From NCBI GenBank assembly GCA_022495005.1, contig JAGYXB010001412.1:1079273-1143272 (forward strand): a stretch of DNA of 64,000 nucleotides, written 5' to 3'. The stretch is from Rhyacophila brunnea. Its lineage: Eukaryota > Arthropoda > Insecta > Trichoptera > Rhyacophilidae. Each line of letters opens with the position of its first letter. Position 1 is the first letter of the stretch. The notes below the pieces were generated by a model, which saw only the letters and a program-made list of their open reading frames with translations, did no database searches and was not told the origin of the DNA. The translations under genes and the position numbers were made by a program. Shown here in pieces: positions 1 through 11,029 of the stretch.

Positions 1-65
1 TAATATAATATATAAATTAATGCATGTCTAAATAAAACACGGTTGTTGTCAGTTTATACTTTACA

Positions 66-140
66 AGAAGCCAGCAACAAACAAATTTTGAAAATAGCCG
101 ATATACCTACTGGATTATTTGTTAGGTTAGGTTAGGTTTT
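66..140. repeat. Copy of the repeat found at 11603-11699
   Basis: The segment ending in CTGGATTATTTGTTAGG, followed by GGTTAGGTTAGG, matches the left arm of the inverted repeat at 11.6 kb, with the same CAGCAACAAAC-like sequence upstream of it. Only one arm is present. Confidence 0.5.
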
Positions 141-845
141 CATTCTTGAATTCACGAATTTTGCCAAAATCAGTTATGATAATTGAATTAGTGTTCATAT
201 TGAATGTAATAAAATTGGAAACCGTGTAGTATGCAGTCATCTCTTTCTGATAAGAAAGCTCACGGTTAACTGTGCCACGGTGAAATGTTTTACGTACAAT
301 TTACATGTACCTAACCGCTTTGTACACATTTCAATCTACTCTTCAAAGATATTTAAATGTACCTACAATATTTAATATTCTTTCGGTGTTTTATTAGGAT
401 AATGTAATATGTACTTATTCCTTTATGACTGCAAAATGTAAATTTGCAAGAGAAAGCATAATATTCGCGTTAAAACAATGTAACTAACGTGAGAACTAAA
501 AGCAAGAAAGTTTTTTTTTAGTAATCTTTATACTTCGTATATGCGGTGGTCCGCATCAGAGCTGTAAATATAACCATAATCGAAACCTGGAGTCATGATA
601 ACTGCATAATTATTTTGAAATCAGAACCGATAATTACGAATCTAGAGAACTCCGAACCGGAACCGATACCCTTTTAATATGTTGGGATTCCGAAGGTTCC
701 ATTATTATTTTTTAAATTTTATAATTTTATTTTTATTCTGTTATTGTTTTGTATGTAATAATTAATTGTTGACACATTCCAGCATATTAGTTATCTAAAA
801 ATATGTTAACAATGGTAATATTAAGTATCTTCTTCTTATTGTGCC
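141..845. other. Unannotated AT-rich stretch with a GGAACC-rich edge
   Basis: No gene seen. From about 580 the sequence becomes rich in GAACCGG/GGAACC words. The same kind of sequence returns at 1630-1810, beyond the LINE fragment, which suggests an older element split by the LINE insertion. Confidence 0.3.
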
Positions 846-1400
846 ATCCCCTAGCGGAGGTCGGCCATCATCAAGTCGATCTTATCTTTGTCGTCTGCTA
901 CCCGGAACAGTTCAGTGGAGCTGCACTCGTACCAATCACGGAGGTTCTTAAGCCACGAAATGCGGCGCCGTCCTCTGCTACGCTTCCCATCGATCTTTCC
1001 TTGAATGACAAGTTGGGGAATGCTGTATTTTTGTTTTCTCATAATGTGGCCGAGGTACTGTAGTTTCCTGGTTTTGATACTACGTAGAACTTCTCGGTCC
1101 TTCCCCATTCGGTTGAGAACTTCAACAATTGTCACCCGGTCAGTCCAAGGCATTTTGAGGATGCGTCTATACTGCCACATCTCGAAAGCTTCAGGTCTCC
1201 GTGACATCTCTTGGTTTAGCGTCCATACTTCCATACTATAGAAAATAATTGAGAGCACATAACAACGTATCATACGCAGTCTCAGACCTAGGCTAAGACC
1301 TTGATTGCTAAGGAGGCGTCTCATTTTGAGAAAGGCGCTCCTTGCGATCTCAATTCTAGTTTTTACTTCCTGAGACTGGTCCCATTTCTCATTGACCCAT
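846..1400 (-). pseudogene. Non-LTR retrotransposon, C-terminal reverse transcriptase fragment
   Basis: The minus strand reads as the C-terminal part of an insect endonuclease-reverse transcriptase. From about 1400 downward it shows EVKTRIEIARSAFLKMRRLL, then CYVLSIIFYSMEVWTLN, then FEMWQYRRILKMPWTDRVT, LQYLGHIMR, and a final RGRRRISWLKNLRDWY block ending in ADLR and a stop. The frame is open for at least 157 codons, so this copy is fairly young. The 5' part is missing, as in most truncated LINEs. The DNA just past the stop is rich in TTCTTCTT, a likely simple tail. Confidence 0.85.
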
Positions 1401-2571
1401 GTATATTAACCCTTTGTATATTAAGTATACAAAGAGTTTTTACTAATGTGTTTGAATAACCTATACATTGTGGTGTCCACACTCCACAATATATTATACA
1501 GTAGTCTGTCACAATAAATAATGGTATAGACCGGTATTATTTGATATTTAGGTAAACAAATTATTGGTCTTTTAATAACACGAACTGGATCCCAGAAGCA
1601 ATGTTTTGATTTTTAATTTGATTTATTGAACCTCAATCGATTTATTCTCTGGAACCGGAATGATAACGTAAGCTTGTAACCAGAGTTAGAACCACCAACA
1701 TTTTTAATGGTTCCATTCCGGTTTGGTTCCAATGGAAAAATCGTAAGTGTTTCGGATCCATGGTTAGGTTCCATTAAGTTAAAAATTAGAACCCCGGTTT
1801 CAGGATCCAGTTTCGGTGCTTTAAATAACCTATATACCTACTTACCGAATATATCGACCTACTTAGTCATATGTGTATAATGCACTTTTTAATTCATTTT
1901 CAAAAGTCAAAAACTACCTATTTTTGCAAAGTGCTTTATCAGGTGGAGCATATTGACATCATATTTTGTATGCTGTCAGCAGCAAGAGTAAAAAATAGTT
2001 TTACAATACGTCTAAATTTATAATAATATATCAATAATTAATTGGTATTTTATAGAACTTCGTCATAGTTCAGGGTTGCAGTTTCATTGTTCCAAATTCC
2101 GATTGGGGTTCTATATCCAGCACACGGAGAATAAAATTAACCTAGTCTGAACTTTGCCAGCACAGAAGCTGACAAACGCTGTCTTGTCGAAAACATGTAT
2201 GATCATGCACGATTAAAAGAACTGGTAGGTTACATATAACACCCGTTTCCCTAAATCCTCAAAAATAGTGTTTTTGCATTTATTACAACACGTCTTTCAA
2301 AATACACAGCAAACGGTCGTACCTATCTGAACTCTAGTCGGATAATATTAACGGCTAATATTATTTTAGAACTTAATATTAGTTTTTGGGTTATAGGTAA
2401 TGGAATGTTAACTATAATAATAATATGTGTGATCATATCGAAGTTTGATCGATGAACGTGTTCCATGAACGCACATTTTATTTTAATAATTATTGTAAGT
2501 TTTATATTAGAATATTAATTTTTCATTACAAAGAAGAAAACCCTTATTTGACATCGAGGCATTGAGGGACA
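1401..2571. other. No gene seen
   Basis: AT-rich sequence. 1630-1810 carries GGTTCC/GGAACC-rich words matching those at 580-700 (see that entry). The rest shows no open frame or repeat that I can place. Confidence 0.3.
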
Positions 2572-2579
2572 GCACTCGA

Positions 2580-2804
2580 AATGGAGAATTTTACGAACCG
2601 AAGCGCTCGGTAATTTTATAAAAATATTAACATAGTTATATAATTTTATGTGTTTTATAAAAATAAGTGTGTGATTTTTTGTTATATTATGGCCATTCTA
2701 GCTCAAATGGTAAAATTATTTTTTCCATGAGATGGAACGACAATGTTGCCAATTTTACGACCCGGAACGGCGCTCCGGTGCGTTCCGGTCGATTTCGAGC
2801 CCTG
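2580..2804. mobile_element. hAT-type MITE, family CAG-GCTCGAAATGGA
   Basis: The element starts CAGCACTCGAAATGGA and ends in the inverted TTTCGAGCCCTG. It is flanked by the perfect 8-bp duplication TTGAGGGA (2572-2579 and 2805-2812), the length hAT transposases make. It matches the elements at 47275-47510 (inverted relative to this copy) and 9870-10411. No coding capacity. Confidence 0.9.
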
Positions 2805-2822
2805 TTGAGGGATACATTATAC

Positions 2823-3397
2823 CAGGGGCGAAGGGCGGAGGTAGGCTGTTAAGATCCACCATAAATATTGCACTCTAACATTTGTCAGTCATACATATTT
2901 GTTTTCATTGAAATAAGACTACAATTTACAGATGGTGTTGGTTAGTTTTTAAAATTCAATTAAACCCTGCGAAAACCAAGGCATAGTAGATAATTAATAG
3001 TCAAAAAATACTCGTCTATCTATAAAATATCTAAAACTATGCAATTAAATCATTGGATATCTTATAGATAGAATAATAATTTTGTCTATTATAGTTTGGT
3101 TTGATAGGGCTTAATTAATTTAAAAAAATATGAACCAACAATATGTGTAATATGTATTCTTAATACAACGAAAACCAAATAAGTATGGATGAAAAAGTGT
3201 GCACAATTTTGTCGAATCGCCCAAAATATACCAAAACTATTACGGTTTGGTTTAGGCTGGGTTTATTTTTTTTTTAGAAACTAACCAACACCATCTGTAA
3301 ATTGTTCTTAGTTCAATAAAAACAAATACGTATGACAAAATTTAATGTGCACTATTTATGGCGGATCTTAACAGCCTACCTCCACCCTTCGCTACTG
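2823..3397. mobile_element. Fold-back hAT MITE, family CAGTGGCGAAGG, copy 1
   Basis: The ends CAGGGGCGAAGGGCGGAGG and the inverted CTCCACCCTTCGCTACTG are flanked by a perfect CATTATAC duplication (2815-2822, 3398-3405). The interior is itself largely palindromic, with mirrored AACCAAACTAT-type and GTGCACAATTTTG-type blocks. It sits two bases beyond the duplication of the previous MITE. Confidence 0.92.
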
Positions 3398-3405
3398 CAT
3401 TATAC

Positions 3406-3764
3406 AAACCCATAAAATAACAAAACTAATTTATTAAAAACTGTATACATAATAGTTCATTGGTATTTATTAAATCTCTTTTAATATTATTAACAATCTA
3501 TGTACAGTCATCATAAGCTTCGTCAATCTTGTTGACAAAACAAATAAGTAATAAAAAGCTCGTCATTGACATCTTCTATTGAATCAAACATAGATGTCAC
3601 TGTTGTAAATAATATTAAATAATTTAGTAATAATTATTATTAATTGTTTTTTTAAACGGTGTGTTTAGGTAAAATTATAATTTATTCTCCTTGAAATTTT
3701 TCCAAGACACCTAGTGACGGAATTACGAAACACGCAGTTACATAATATTATAATAAACATACTC
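3406..3764. other. No gene seen
   Basis: AT-rich sequence with no feature I can support. Confidence 0.3.
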
Positions 3765-4335
3765 TAAGATTCTGGATCTCTCTTTTACTTAGGGTCCATG
3801 TTTCACACGCATATGTGATCACGGGAAGCACACACTGGTTGAACACTTTGCGCTTTAGGCACAGTGGAATGTCACCTTTGAAGATATTATTCAGGCGTCC
3901 AAAAGCACTAAAAGCTTTATTCTGCGAAGAATTTCATCAAATATACATCCATCTATAGACACTAACTTACTTTGTTGCTTACTCAGTATGGAGAGGTGCA
4001 TGCTGGGCATAACGCGAAAGGACAAAAAGAGGAATGAGTGGATAAGGAAGCAGACAAGGATTTGCGATACAATAGTGCTTATTAAAAGCTTTAAATAGAA
4101 ATGGGCTGGACACATAGCTCGAAGAAGAGACAATCGTTGGACAAATCTAGTCATCCAGTGGTATCCAAGAAGTACAAAACGTCCGCAAGGTAGACCTAGA
4201 GGACGCTGGATTGATGAAATGATAAAGTTCTGCGGAAGTACGTGGCAACGCAATGAACAGGACCGAGAGAAGTGGAAGCAGCTTGGAGGGGCTTTCATCC
4301 AAAGTGGATAGATTCAGGCTGATGATGATGATAAT
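3765..4335 (+). pseudogene. Non-LTR retrotransposon 3' end with inverted 5' part (family A)
   Basis: The 3985-4335 part reads on the plus strand as reverse transcriptase C-terminus: MERCMLGITRKDKKRNEWI, WAGHIARRRDNRW, NLVIQWYPRSTKRPQGRPRG and RGRWIDEMIKFC. It ends in an IQADDD-like stretch encoded by a GATGAT simple tail. The 3765-3984 part reads on the minus strand as the segment that should lie just before it: DEILRRIK, then LNNIFKGDIPLCLKRKVFNQ and CVLPVITYACETWTLSKREI. The order matches a 5' inversion. Several stops interrupt the frame. The same family is at 25165-25440, 31640-31915, 35470-35590 and 51045-51530. Confidence 0.88.
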
Positions 4336-4570
4336 GATGATGATAGTAAACATAATAAAATTAATCTATCCAAAGATAAATAAAATTTTACTTACAATGC
4401 GTTATTTTTATCAATGAAAAAACGCAATAGGTTTAGGTATAAGAAAACTTGTTCTCAATGAGACTTGAACTCATGGAGAAAGCTCAGCCTACCTGGAGGC
4501 ATGTAACGGAAAAATACGAAGCTTGCGATTTGAGACAATTTGTTGATAATGTGGATAAGAAATATATTTT

Positions 4571-5100
4571 TTATTAAATTCTAAAAGATATCTATCAATA
4601 TTTGGCAATGTATTTTTTTCACCTTATACAATATGGTGTTAATGAGAACTCTGCCATTTTTGGTGGTATTGACTTGTATGCCCCTGATAACTATCTTAGA
4701 AATCGGGAGCATCAGTTGTATGTTTTCCCAAGGTGCCGAACTAACCTGCCATTGGTGTTGCCAATTGGGAGCGCAATAACTTCTGTTCAACCAAATCGCT
4801 TCGGTTGTTGACATAAATTATTCCACCTACGTGAGGATGAGTATAGGTGGGCGTTGTTTTATAAATTCTCAAAATAGGCCCACTTAGCTCATTCGGTGTG
4901 CTTCCATGCTTTATAATTTTTATACCTTTTACTAGACTGTTTGTGTGACACTGTTTTTTTGTGATACTGCATATATTTATTTCTTCTTTACACTGTTTTA
5001 ATACTATTTCTTTGCTTTCAAATGTCATGTTGTGAACGTCTTAAATTTATAATTTGTAATGTTCACCGTATGTAAAAATAAATAATTTTGAATTTGAATT
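4571..5100 (+). pseudogene. Non-LTR retrotransposon 3' end (Jockey/CR1-like tail)
   Basis: The frame at 4602-4811 matches the far C-terminal region of Jockey- or CR1-like reverse transcriptases: SAIFGGIDLYAPDNYLRNRE, then YVFPRCRTNL. A short 3' UTR follows, with TTTATAATTTGTAATG and a terminal TTTGAATTTGAATT tail. The copy is 5'-truncated and stops soon after the conserved RCRTN block. The same lineage appears at 12290-12930 and 19806-20450. Confidence 0.7.
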
Positions 5101-5699
5101 ACTTATATTATTTTGAATACTGAGTAGGATATGTTTATCATTAAAATGTAGTATATTAAGTTTTTTTTCAAATACAGCGAAAGTATTTTTGAATAATTCG
5201 TAATTATTTGAATATTATAAATTCTATATTTATTAAAAAAAAAAACTTTCTTCTTATTTAAAAATCTTTTTATTTTTCTTTAAAAATTATATTATGTACC
5301 TACTATAACTTGAAATCCTTTTCCACTAGATGGTGGGTATCTAATATCCATTACGATTACACCGTATAAAATTGAGAAATACTTCTGTGAATGTGTGTTA
5401 TTCAACTTGCAACATTAAATTTATGACGAATACTATATATTTTTGACTTTTATAAAATTGATTGATTCCAGCTGCACTTTCGTAGATATTTTTATAATAA
5501 GAATAATATTTGTATTTGAGAAAGTTTTCGTGTTTACGTTCGCTCGTTCTTGGCAGCAGCTAGAATGCTCTTCTACCGTTGCAATGAATTTGATTGTGGT
5601 GGCACAATTGAATATTATAGAACAGCTCACTACGTAGGCTCATAAATATAATAAATTATTATTGTACATATTAAATTCTAATAACATATACCTATATAT
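5101..5699. other. No gene seen
   Basis: AT-rich sequence with several poly-A and poly-T runs. The short open frames on both strands look like chance. Confidence 0.3.
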
Positions 5700-6463
5700 T
5701 AGTGGTGGCCAAGCCGTGGCACATGCGCCAAATGTGGCGCATTGGATGATTACAAGACGTGGTGCATTGCAACTGGGCGCCTACTTATTCTTTTGAAGTA
5801 GGCGCCATAACTGTATCCATCTTTATATTTTCAACACCTGAGTGCTCTCAGTTCAAGTCATACAGCCAGAATTTTTGCAAAAAGTTATCTACGTCGCTTT
5901 GGATCGACATACAAATGTGCACAAGCATTTTCATCCATGAAATTGATTAGAAGCAAAACAAGGTCGTGAATAACTGATTAAAATTTGAAGAATTCTCTTC
6001 TGCTTTCAGTAACAAATTTAACACCAAACATTGAAAGACTAGCGAAATTCCAAACGCTCAAAAGCTCTGTGCTCCATCCCGCTCAGAGCTCTCTATCTCT
6101 CTCTCATTACCTCCAACAAATGTGATCCAGAGTTATCTTCACCAAACGGCGCCTCTCCGGCAGCTGTAGTACCATCAGCGGGGTCCACGACAGCGATCAC
6201 CCTCTCGTCCAAGAGATCATTTCTGACTATTTTAGATTGGTGCTCCAATAAACGTGTGGTTTTTGAACTGGTATAAATTAATTAATTTAATTGCGTGATT
6301 GAGTTATTCCTTTTTCTCCCCTCAGCAAAGCATATTATCCTACCCCTATCCCTATTTTCAAACCCCAACCGTGAATGTAAGAAGGTAGAAAATGTGGTTG
6401 AGTTGTATGGCGCATCTGAACTCGTCTGTGAAAAAAAAATCAAAAGGTTGGCTTGTCATGATG
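5700..6463 (+). pseudogene. Internally deleted hAT element with transposase C-terminus (ZBED/GTF2IRD2-like)
   Basis: The left end TAGTGGTGGCCAAGCCGTGG is typical of the hAT group whose transposases resemble vertebrate ZBED and GTF2IRD2-repeat proteins. At about 5903-6075 the plus strand reads GSTYKCAQAFSSMKLIRSKT, R-S-stop-I-T-D-stop, then NLKNSLLLSVTNLTPNIERL. This is the C-terminal dimerisation region of such a transposase with two stop codons. The GC-richer 6060-6260 would be its 3' UTR, with an AATAAA near 6247. A diverged right end (GGTTGGC near 6455) is less certain, and I see no matching target duplication. The N-terminal and catalytic parts are gone. Confidence 0.75.
5776..5806. repeat. 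11-bp perfect hairpin
   Basis: GGCGCCTACTT (5776-5786) pairs exactly with AAGTAGGCGCC (5796-5806) across a 9-base loop, inside the hAT remnant near its left end. Subterminal palindromes of this kind are common in hAT elements. Confidence 0.8.
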
Positions 6464-6784
6464 AAAGAACTAAAGATGAATGAACTGCAATAAATTACGT
6501 TGTAAAACTGAAAGTAATAATTTGGTTACCTACATATACGAATAGAATGTATTACCTTCTTACAAAGTCAGATCATAGATTGGTTAATGTTATTTAACGA
6601 TTTTTAAATTATTCTAAAATAAATATCATTGCGCAGATCAGCTGATACTTTAGTATGATTAGGTTACCATTATTATTTTATCTACATACAAAACTGAATA
6701 AAAAAAAGTAAGTATATAGTATGAAAGTCGTTAGGTACGTTAAATATTTAATAACCAGTTAGTAGGTATCGTATTATATTACAA
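6464..6784. other. No gene seen
   Basis: AT-rich sequence with no feature I can support. Confidence 0.3.
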
Positions 6785-6920
6785 AAGATGCCAACCAGCT
6801 GCTAAAAATCAGGAACTGGAAAATACGTGCGAAGGACCGTTCCGGCTGGAGGACGGCGGTGTGGGAGGCCAGGGCTCGACTTGAGCTGTAGCGCACTCGA
6901 AGAAGAAGCAGAAGTAGGTA
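6785..6920 (+). pseudogene. LINE reverse transcriptase terminal fragment
   Basis: The plus strand reads NWKIRAKDRSGWRTAVWEAR, the DR..WR...EAR pattern that ends many RTE- and R1-like reverse transcriptases, followed soon by a stop and an AGAAGAAGCAGAAG tail. Only the last 40 or so codons remain. Confidence 0.55.
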
Positions 6921-6939
6921 TCGTAAATAATATTGCAGC

Positions 6940-7525
6940 TAGAGTTTTTATATATTCATAGGTATTTCCCGAGAAAATCTCAATCACGAGATTCGGGATT
7001 TCCAGAAAAGAATTCTCGAGATATCGGGTAATTTAAAAAAAAAATCTGTAGAAATCCTAAAATCAGTGTAAAAACAGACGAATTCCAAAAATTTTATTTA
7101 TGTATGAAGACAAACAAAATAGAAGTAGGAAAACATTAATAATTCAAAACATTACTTATTAAAATAGTATTTCAAAAAAGATAGATTGTCAATCGCTGCG
7201 TCAGCTGACAATCGCGAACGCTTTCGAGACACAAAATTCCCTGATGTTACAAAAATTGCGCTCATTTTGAGTCGACGTTGGCTTAATTGTGTTAAATGCC
7301 CCGATCAGTCTTTGAACGTTTTGTGTTCCCTTTCCACTTTTTTCATATAGAAAATCGTTTTTTTAAATTAATATCTGATAATAAAAAAACCCAAATCCCG
7401 AGAAAAGATTCTCGAGATCCGGGATTTCCCGAAATGTTATAAATTTTGGTTCTCGAGATTCGGGATGGAAAATCTAGAAAATTTCTCGAGAATTCCCGTC
7501 GGGAAATTCCCGAAACCCAACTCTA
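6940..7525 (-). mobile_element. Non-autonomous hAT, family TAGAGTTGGG, copy 1, with transposase C-terminus
   Basis: The element starts TAGAGTT and ends CCCAACTCTA, with long subterminal repeats of TTCCCGA/TCGGGA/TTCTCGAG words. The 8-bp duplication ATTGCAGC (6932-6939, 7526-7533) is perfect. On the minus strand, 7318-7155 encodes the end of a hAT transposase: KPTSTQNERNF, a one-base shift, then SGNFVSRKRSRLS and SFLKYYFNK followed by a stop. This is the hAT dimerisation domain (PF05699 type). The rest of the transposase is deleted. The related copy at 61431-62047 keeps the domain in one frame. Confidence 0.9.
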
Positions 7526-7533
7526 ATTGCAGC

Positions 7534-8877
7534 TAACCGTTACTTAGGTAAATCAAGTACAATAGATTGATTTTGCTAATGGTATTTTATGAATATGCAT
7601 GCCTATCATTTAACTCTTATGTAGTGATTAAAGAATTAATAATATCATTGCCTACTATTAATAGAGGCAGGGCCGGTCACAGTAGATGCGGGGGCCGGGG
7701 ATCGTTCAAATTTTGTTACCTATTTTTTTTTTGTTTATGATAATACATCGGGATTAGTATAAATTCTTATCGATTAAGCCGGCATTATCTGGGATCTGTA
7801 GGGAATTTTACCAAAATCCTCAAGGGAGTATTTCTTAAATAGGTATGTGTTTTATTTATATGGTAAAGTCAATAAGTTGATAATGATGAAACTTTTCCTT
7901 TTCAGTTTTTTGTGAAATTATGAGTTTTCTTTCTATTGACCCTAAAATGGTGGTCCATAACTGTTTTGGAAAATTTTCTAGTCAATTAGGTAACGAAAAA
8001 TGAAAGCATACATAATATTATATACTATGTACGCGTGTTATTTAATATGATGAATGAACATAAAATACATAATGTTAACGTCAAATCGTATTGTCGTATA
8101 TTGAATGGCACGAAGGCTGATACAAATGTAGTATTCAACAAATCTCTTTCAAGAATTTTAAATATATATTATGTTCGATAGATGGATACCTATTATATTA
8201 GGTATCTATAATATTAGTAAATATCTACGTGTATTTGTTCACAATGTGCAATAAAAATATTTAAAGATATATATATTATATGAATTTGGGATTAGTCGGC
8301 ATTTTGGGATATCTTCCATTGTACCTCAGAACCAATTCGGCCCTGCTCAAGATTAAAAATATTAAGTAAAAATGCACTTATGGTAGGTGTATTTTTATTA
8401 TTATTGTTCACATTTTAATGATGGCTGTTCACAATTTGCCTGAGTTAGACGGATGTACGTTTAATGTGGTGCTCACCAATGTGAAGAGAGGCGGCAAATG
8501 TTTACATACATACGATACATATTCTACTCTATTCAACAGTGGTGGTTATTGGTACGCGGATGTCTGAGGAGCTGACATGTTTAGAGGCACACCTGTGAAA
8601 AAAATTCCTGAACTATAAACCCCTATTGCAATATGTATTACAATAATGAATACAATAATAGTTAGGTTGCCAGGATTTTTTATGCTTAATTTTTTAAACT
8701 TTACTAACATATCGATACTTTTTTATAAAGTGAGGTTAAGGTAAAGGTAAAGTTCGTGGATAATCGTCACTGCTCTTCAAAGTTGTTATATATGTATTCA
8801 TTCCATTATTCACCGCCTTTACTAATGTGCCATCCCTATGCAATGCATGACCTGCATACCTCCACGTGACGTTACTG
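7534..8877. other. Possible hAT ends; otherwise no gene
   Basis: CAGGGCCGG at 7668 and TTCGGCCCTG ending at 8345 are inverted and could bound a 0.68-kb element, but the flanking 8-mers do not match. The interior has no coding frame. 8535-8560 (ACAGTGGTGGTTATTGG) resembles a lone hAT end. Confidence 0.25.
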
Positions 8878-8885
8878 CATTTTAC

Positions 8886-9099
8886 CGGTAACCGGATAAA
8901 ACAGAACATGACAAAACAGAACAGCCAGGGGCCAGCCATATTTTAAATTTTTTCAATTTTTAAGCGAAATCATCAACTGTTTATTAGGAAGAATACATTA
9001 TTTTTACAAAACCGTTGTTTTGAAAATAATGCAGTTTTTTATATAAAATAAAATGAATGTTTGATTTTTCCCCTGGCTGTTCTGTTTTGTCATGGAACC
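8886..9099. mobile_element. Short hAT-like MITE with ACAAAACAGAACAG arms
   Basis: The flanking 8-mer CATTTTAC is perfect (8878-8885 and 9100-9107). The inner arms CATGACAAAACAGAACAG and its complement continue into CCAGGGG/CCCCTGG. The left end carries an additional GGTAACCGGATAAAACAG absent from the right end. The same arms occur inside the longer inverted repeat at 58483-58987. Confidence 0.85.
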
Positions 9100-9107
9100 C
9101 ATTTTAC

Positions 9108-9754
9108 AGTAGGCGCCTTCTTATAAATTACAAGAATCTAGGAAGATGCCTATCTATTCAATTCACATTAATTGATTAGATATCTCATTGAAACAATCAA
9201 AACGACGATACTATCCATATCATCAATTTCTAATATATATTTTTTTTATATATAATATCTACTTACATCACATTGATTTAAATTTTACAATGCCGTATCT
9301 TCTGATAATGATAATTTACGATTTCAATGATAGTGATGCTACGATGTGTTATTAATTAAATTGTTTTTTTTATTAACATAATATAAAAAAAATATTAATA
9401 ATTAGTACCGGTTGCCTGCCCTGCAACTTTGAATGCACTTATTTGATATCGCAATGCAGTTTATCACATTTCGCCGCGTGGAGGCGCTAACACACCTTTT
9501 AATTCCATTTTGTGTACGAGGTAAGACGTCTTTTTGGCAAGTTGGTGTAAAATATTAATAATTAATTACTTAAATCGACATTATTCGCTGTTTGCTGAAT
9601 CATTTATCTCCGTGTTAATTCTATTTATGGCATTTTTGGCGGGACTCAGTGGCGTATACCAGTTACATAATCACATTTGTGCGAGCGCTGTTCGTCTCAG
9701 TAAAGTTTTGTTCTCGTTTTGAGGTTATATAAAACTTGTACTTTGTATCTTTCA
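9108..9754. other. No gene seen
   Basis: AT-rich sequence with a small GC-richer patch at 9410-9490 (GTTGCCTGCCCTGCAAC palindrome). No supportable gene. Confidence 0.3.
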
Positions 9755-11029
9755 TAGAGATGGGCGATCAAAATATATACATTGCATTTTATTCGCGAAT
9801 AATTTGATTCTATTTCATACTATATGTCATATTATCACTTTGCAATATACGATGTGAGTAAATTTAATGCGGGTGCTCGAAATGAACCGGAACGCATCGG
9901 CTCTTGAAATTCTCAAAATGAGCGCTCCGTCTAATAGAAAAATAAAAAGTTCCAGTTCGTGAAACACCACGTTTTATAAATAATTTTATGAAAGTTTGTG
10001 TTATTTTGTTAACTAACAGATCTTGCATTTAACGGTGTGCTGTGGAACAAACATGGTTTGTAATAAAGCTTGCGATTTTTATTATCGGTTAAATTTTTGT
10101 TAATTATTAACGGGTAAATTAATAGTTTTAGGTTTTTATATATTTTTTTAAAATATGATTATCACCAGTTGGTAGACCGCGCAGTTTTCATGAGCGTCAT
10201 TTATAAAGGACAAAAAGAGAATATGTAATACCAAATTTAATAGTAGGTATATTTTATTGAAATTGGATTTTTTGCCTGTGCCTGAGAGGCTGCCTGTCCT
10301 AATCGTCGGTTTGTATGCTTATCACAAGTATATTTCATTTGGTAGATAACAAACATATCGAAAAAATAATTTCGAGCGCACCGGTTCGTATTGTTTCCAT
10401 TTCGAGCGCTGAGTAAAGTCATATTTAATAAAATAATCTATGCCGAATACATAGTATTAAGGCAAAAGAGTGGAATAAAGTGTATTTCATACAAATCGGT
10501 TATTATCTTATGTATAATAATGCGCGTAACTGATAAAATTTAGTGACAATAAGTATAAACTAATATCGCGTATATCAAGATTTTGTCGGATTTTTTAAAA
10601 ATGAGACATGTTAACAAAATATTTTTTTTATTTACATTATAATTATTGACAACCGCATGAAATACAGAAATATAAATTAAATCGACATAAATCATTAAGA
10701 AATAGATTGATTTGATTTGATATTTTTCATCAGTGAGATAGTAGTAAACGGTTGGATACATCCATCCGTTCCATCTCTATGAACTATGATATTGTCAAAA
10801 TCAAAAGTTTATTTTATTGTTCAACTTATTATTTATGCGACTATGTAATAAATTTATTCAAAACGAAGAAGACAACCTCATACACAAAAATAGTGTTATT
10901 GTATATTGTACAATAAGAGTATTGACCTTGACTAATAATATTATGATTCAGTCAGCTTGAAATATAGTGATTCGAATCAGTTGAGTCGCTCACTGGCTCA
11001 CTTAACTCTGTTACGGTCGCCCATCTCTA
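9755..11029. mobile_element. Possible hAT element with TAGAGATGGGCGA ends, containing a nested MITE
   Basis: TAGAGATGGGCGA at 9755 and its exact inverse TCGCCCATCTCTA ending at 11029 look like hAT ends. A second inverse, CCATCTCTATGAA, lies at 10771-10783. I could not find a matching 8-bp duplication for either pairing. The interior is AT-rich without transposase frames. Confidence 0.5.
9870..10411. mobile_element. MITE of family CAG-GCTCGAAATGGA, enlarged copy
   Basis: It starts CGGGTGCTCGAAATGAACCG and ends CATTTCGAGCGCTG, the same ends as 2580-2804 and 47275-47510, but is more than twice as long and so probably holds extra sequence. The target duplication is not clear. Confidence 0.65.

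Noticed and set aside
122..138. GGTTAGGTTAGGTT as telomeric DNA marking a chromosome end
   Set aside because: Only two to three units, attached to a dispersed repeat arm, and similar tracts lie mid-window inside mobile elements.
803..1241. Plus-strand open frames of 78-86 codons
   Set aside because: Antisense shadows of the LINE fragment on the minus strand.
7668..8345. A 0.68-kb hAT element bounded by CAGGGCCGG and TTCGGCCCTG
   Set aside because: Flanking 8-mers (AATAGAGG and CTCAAGAT) do not match, and the inverted match is under 10 bp, so it is not claimed as a defined element.
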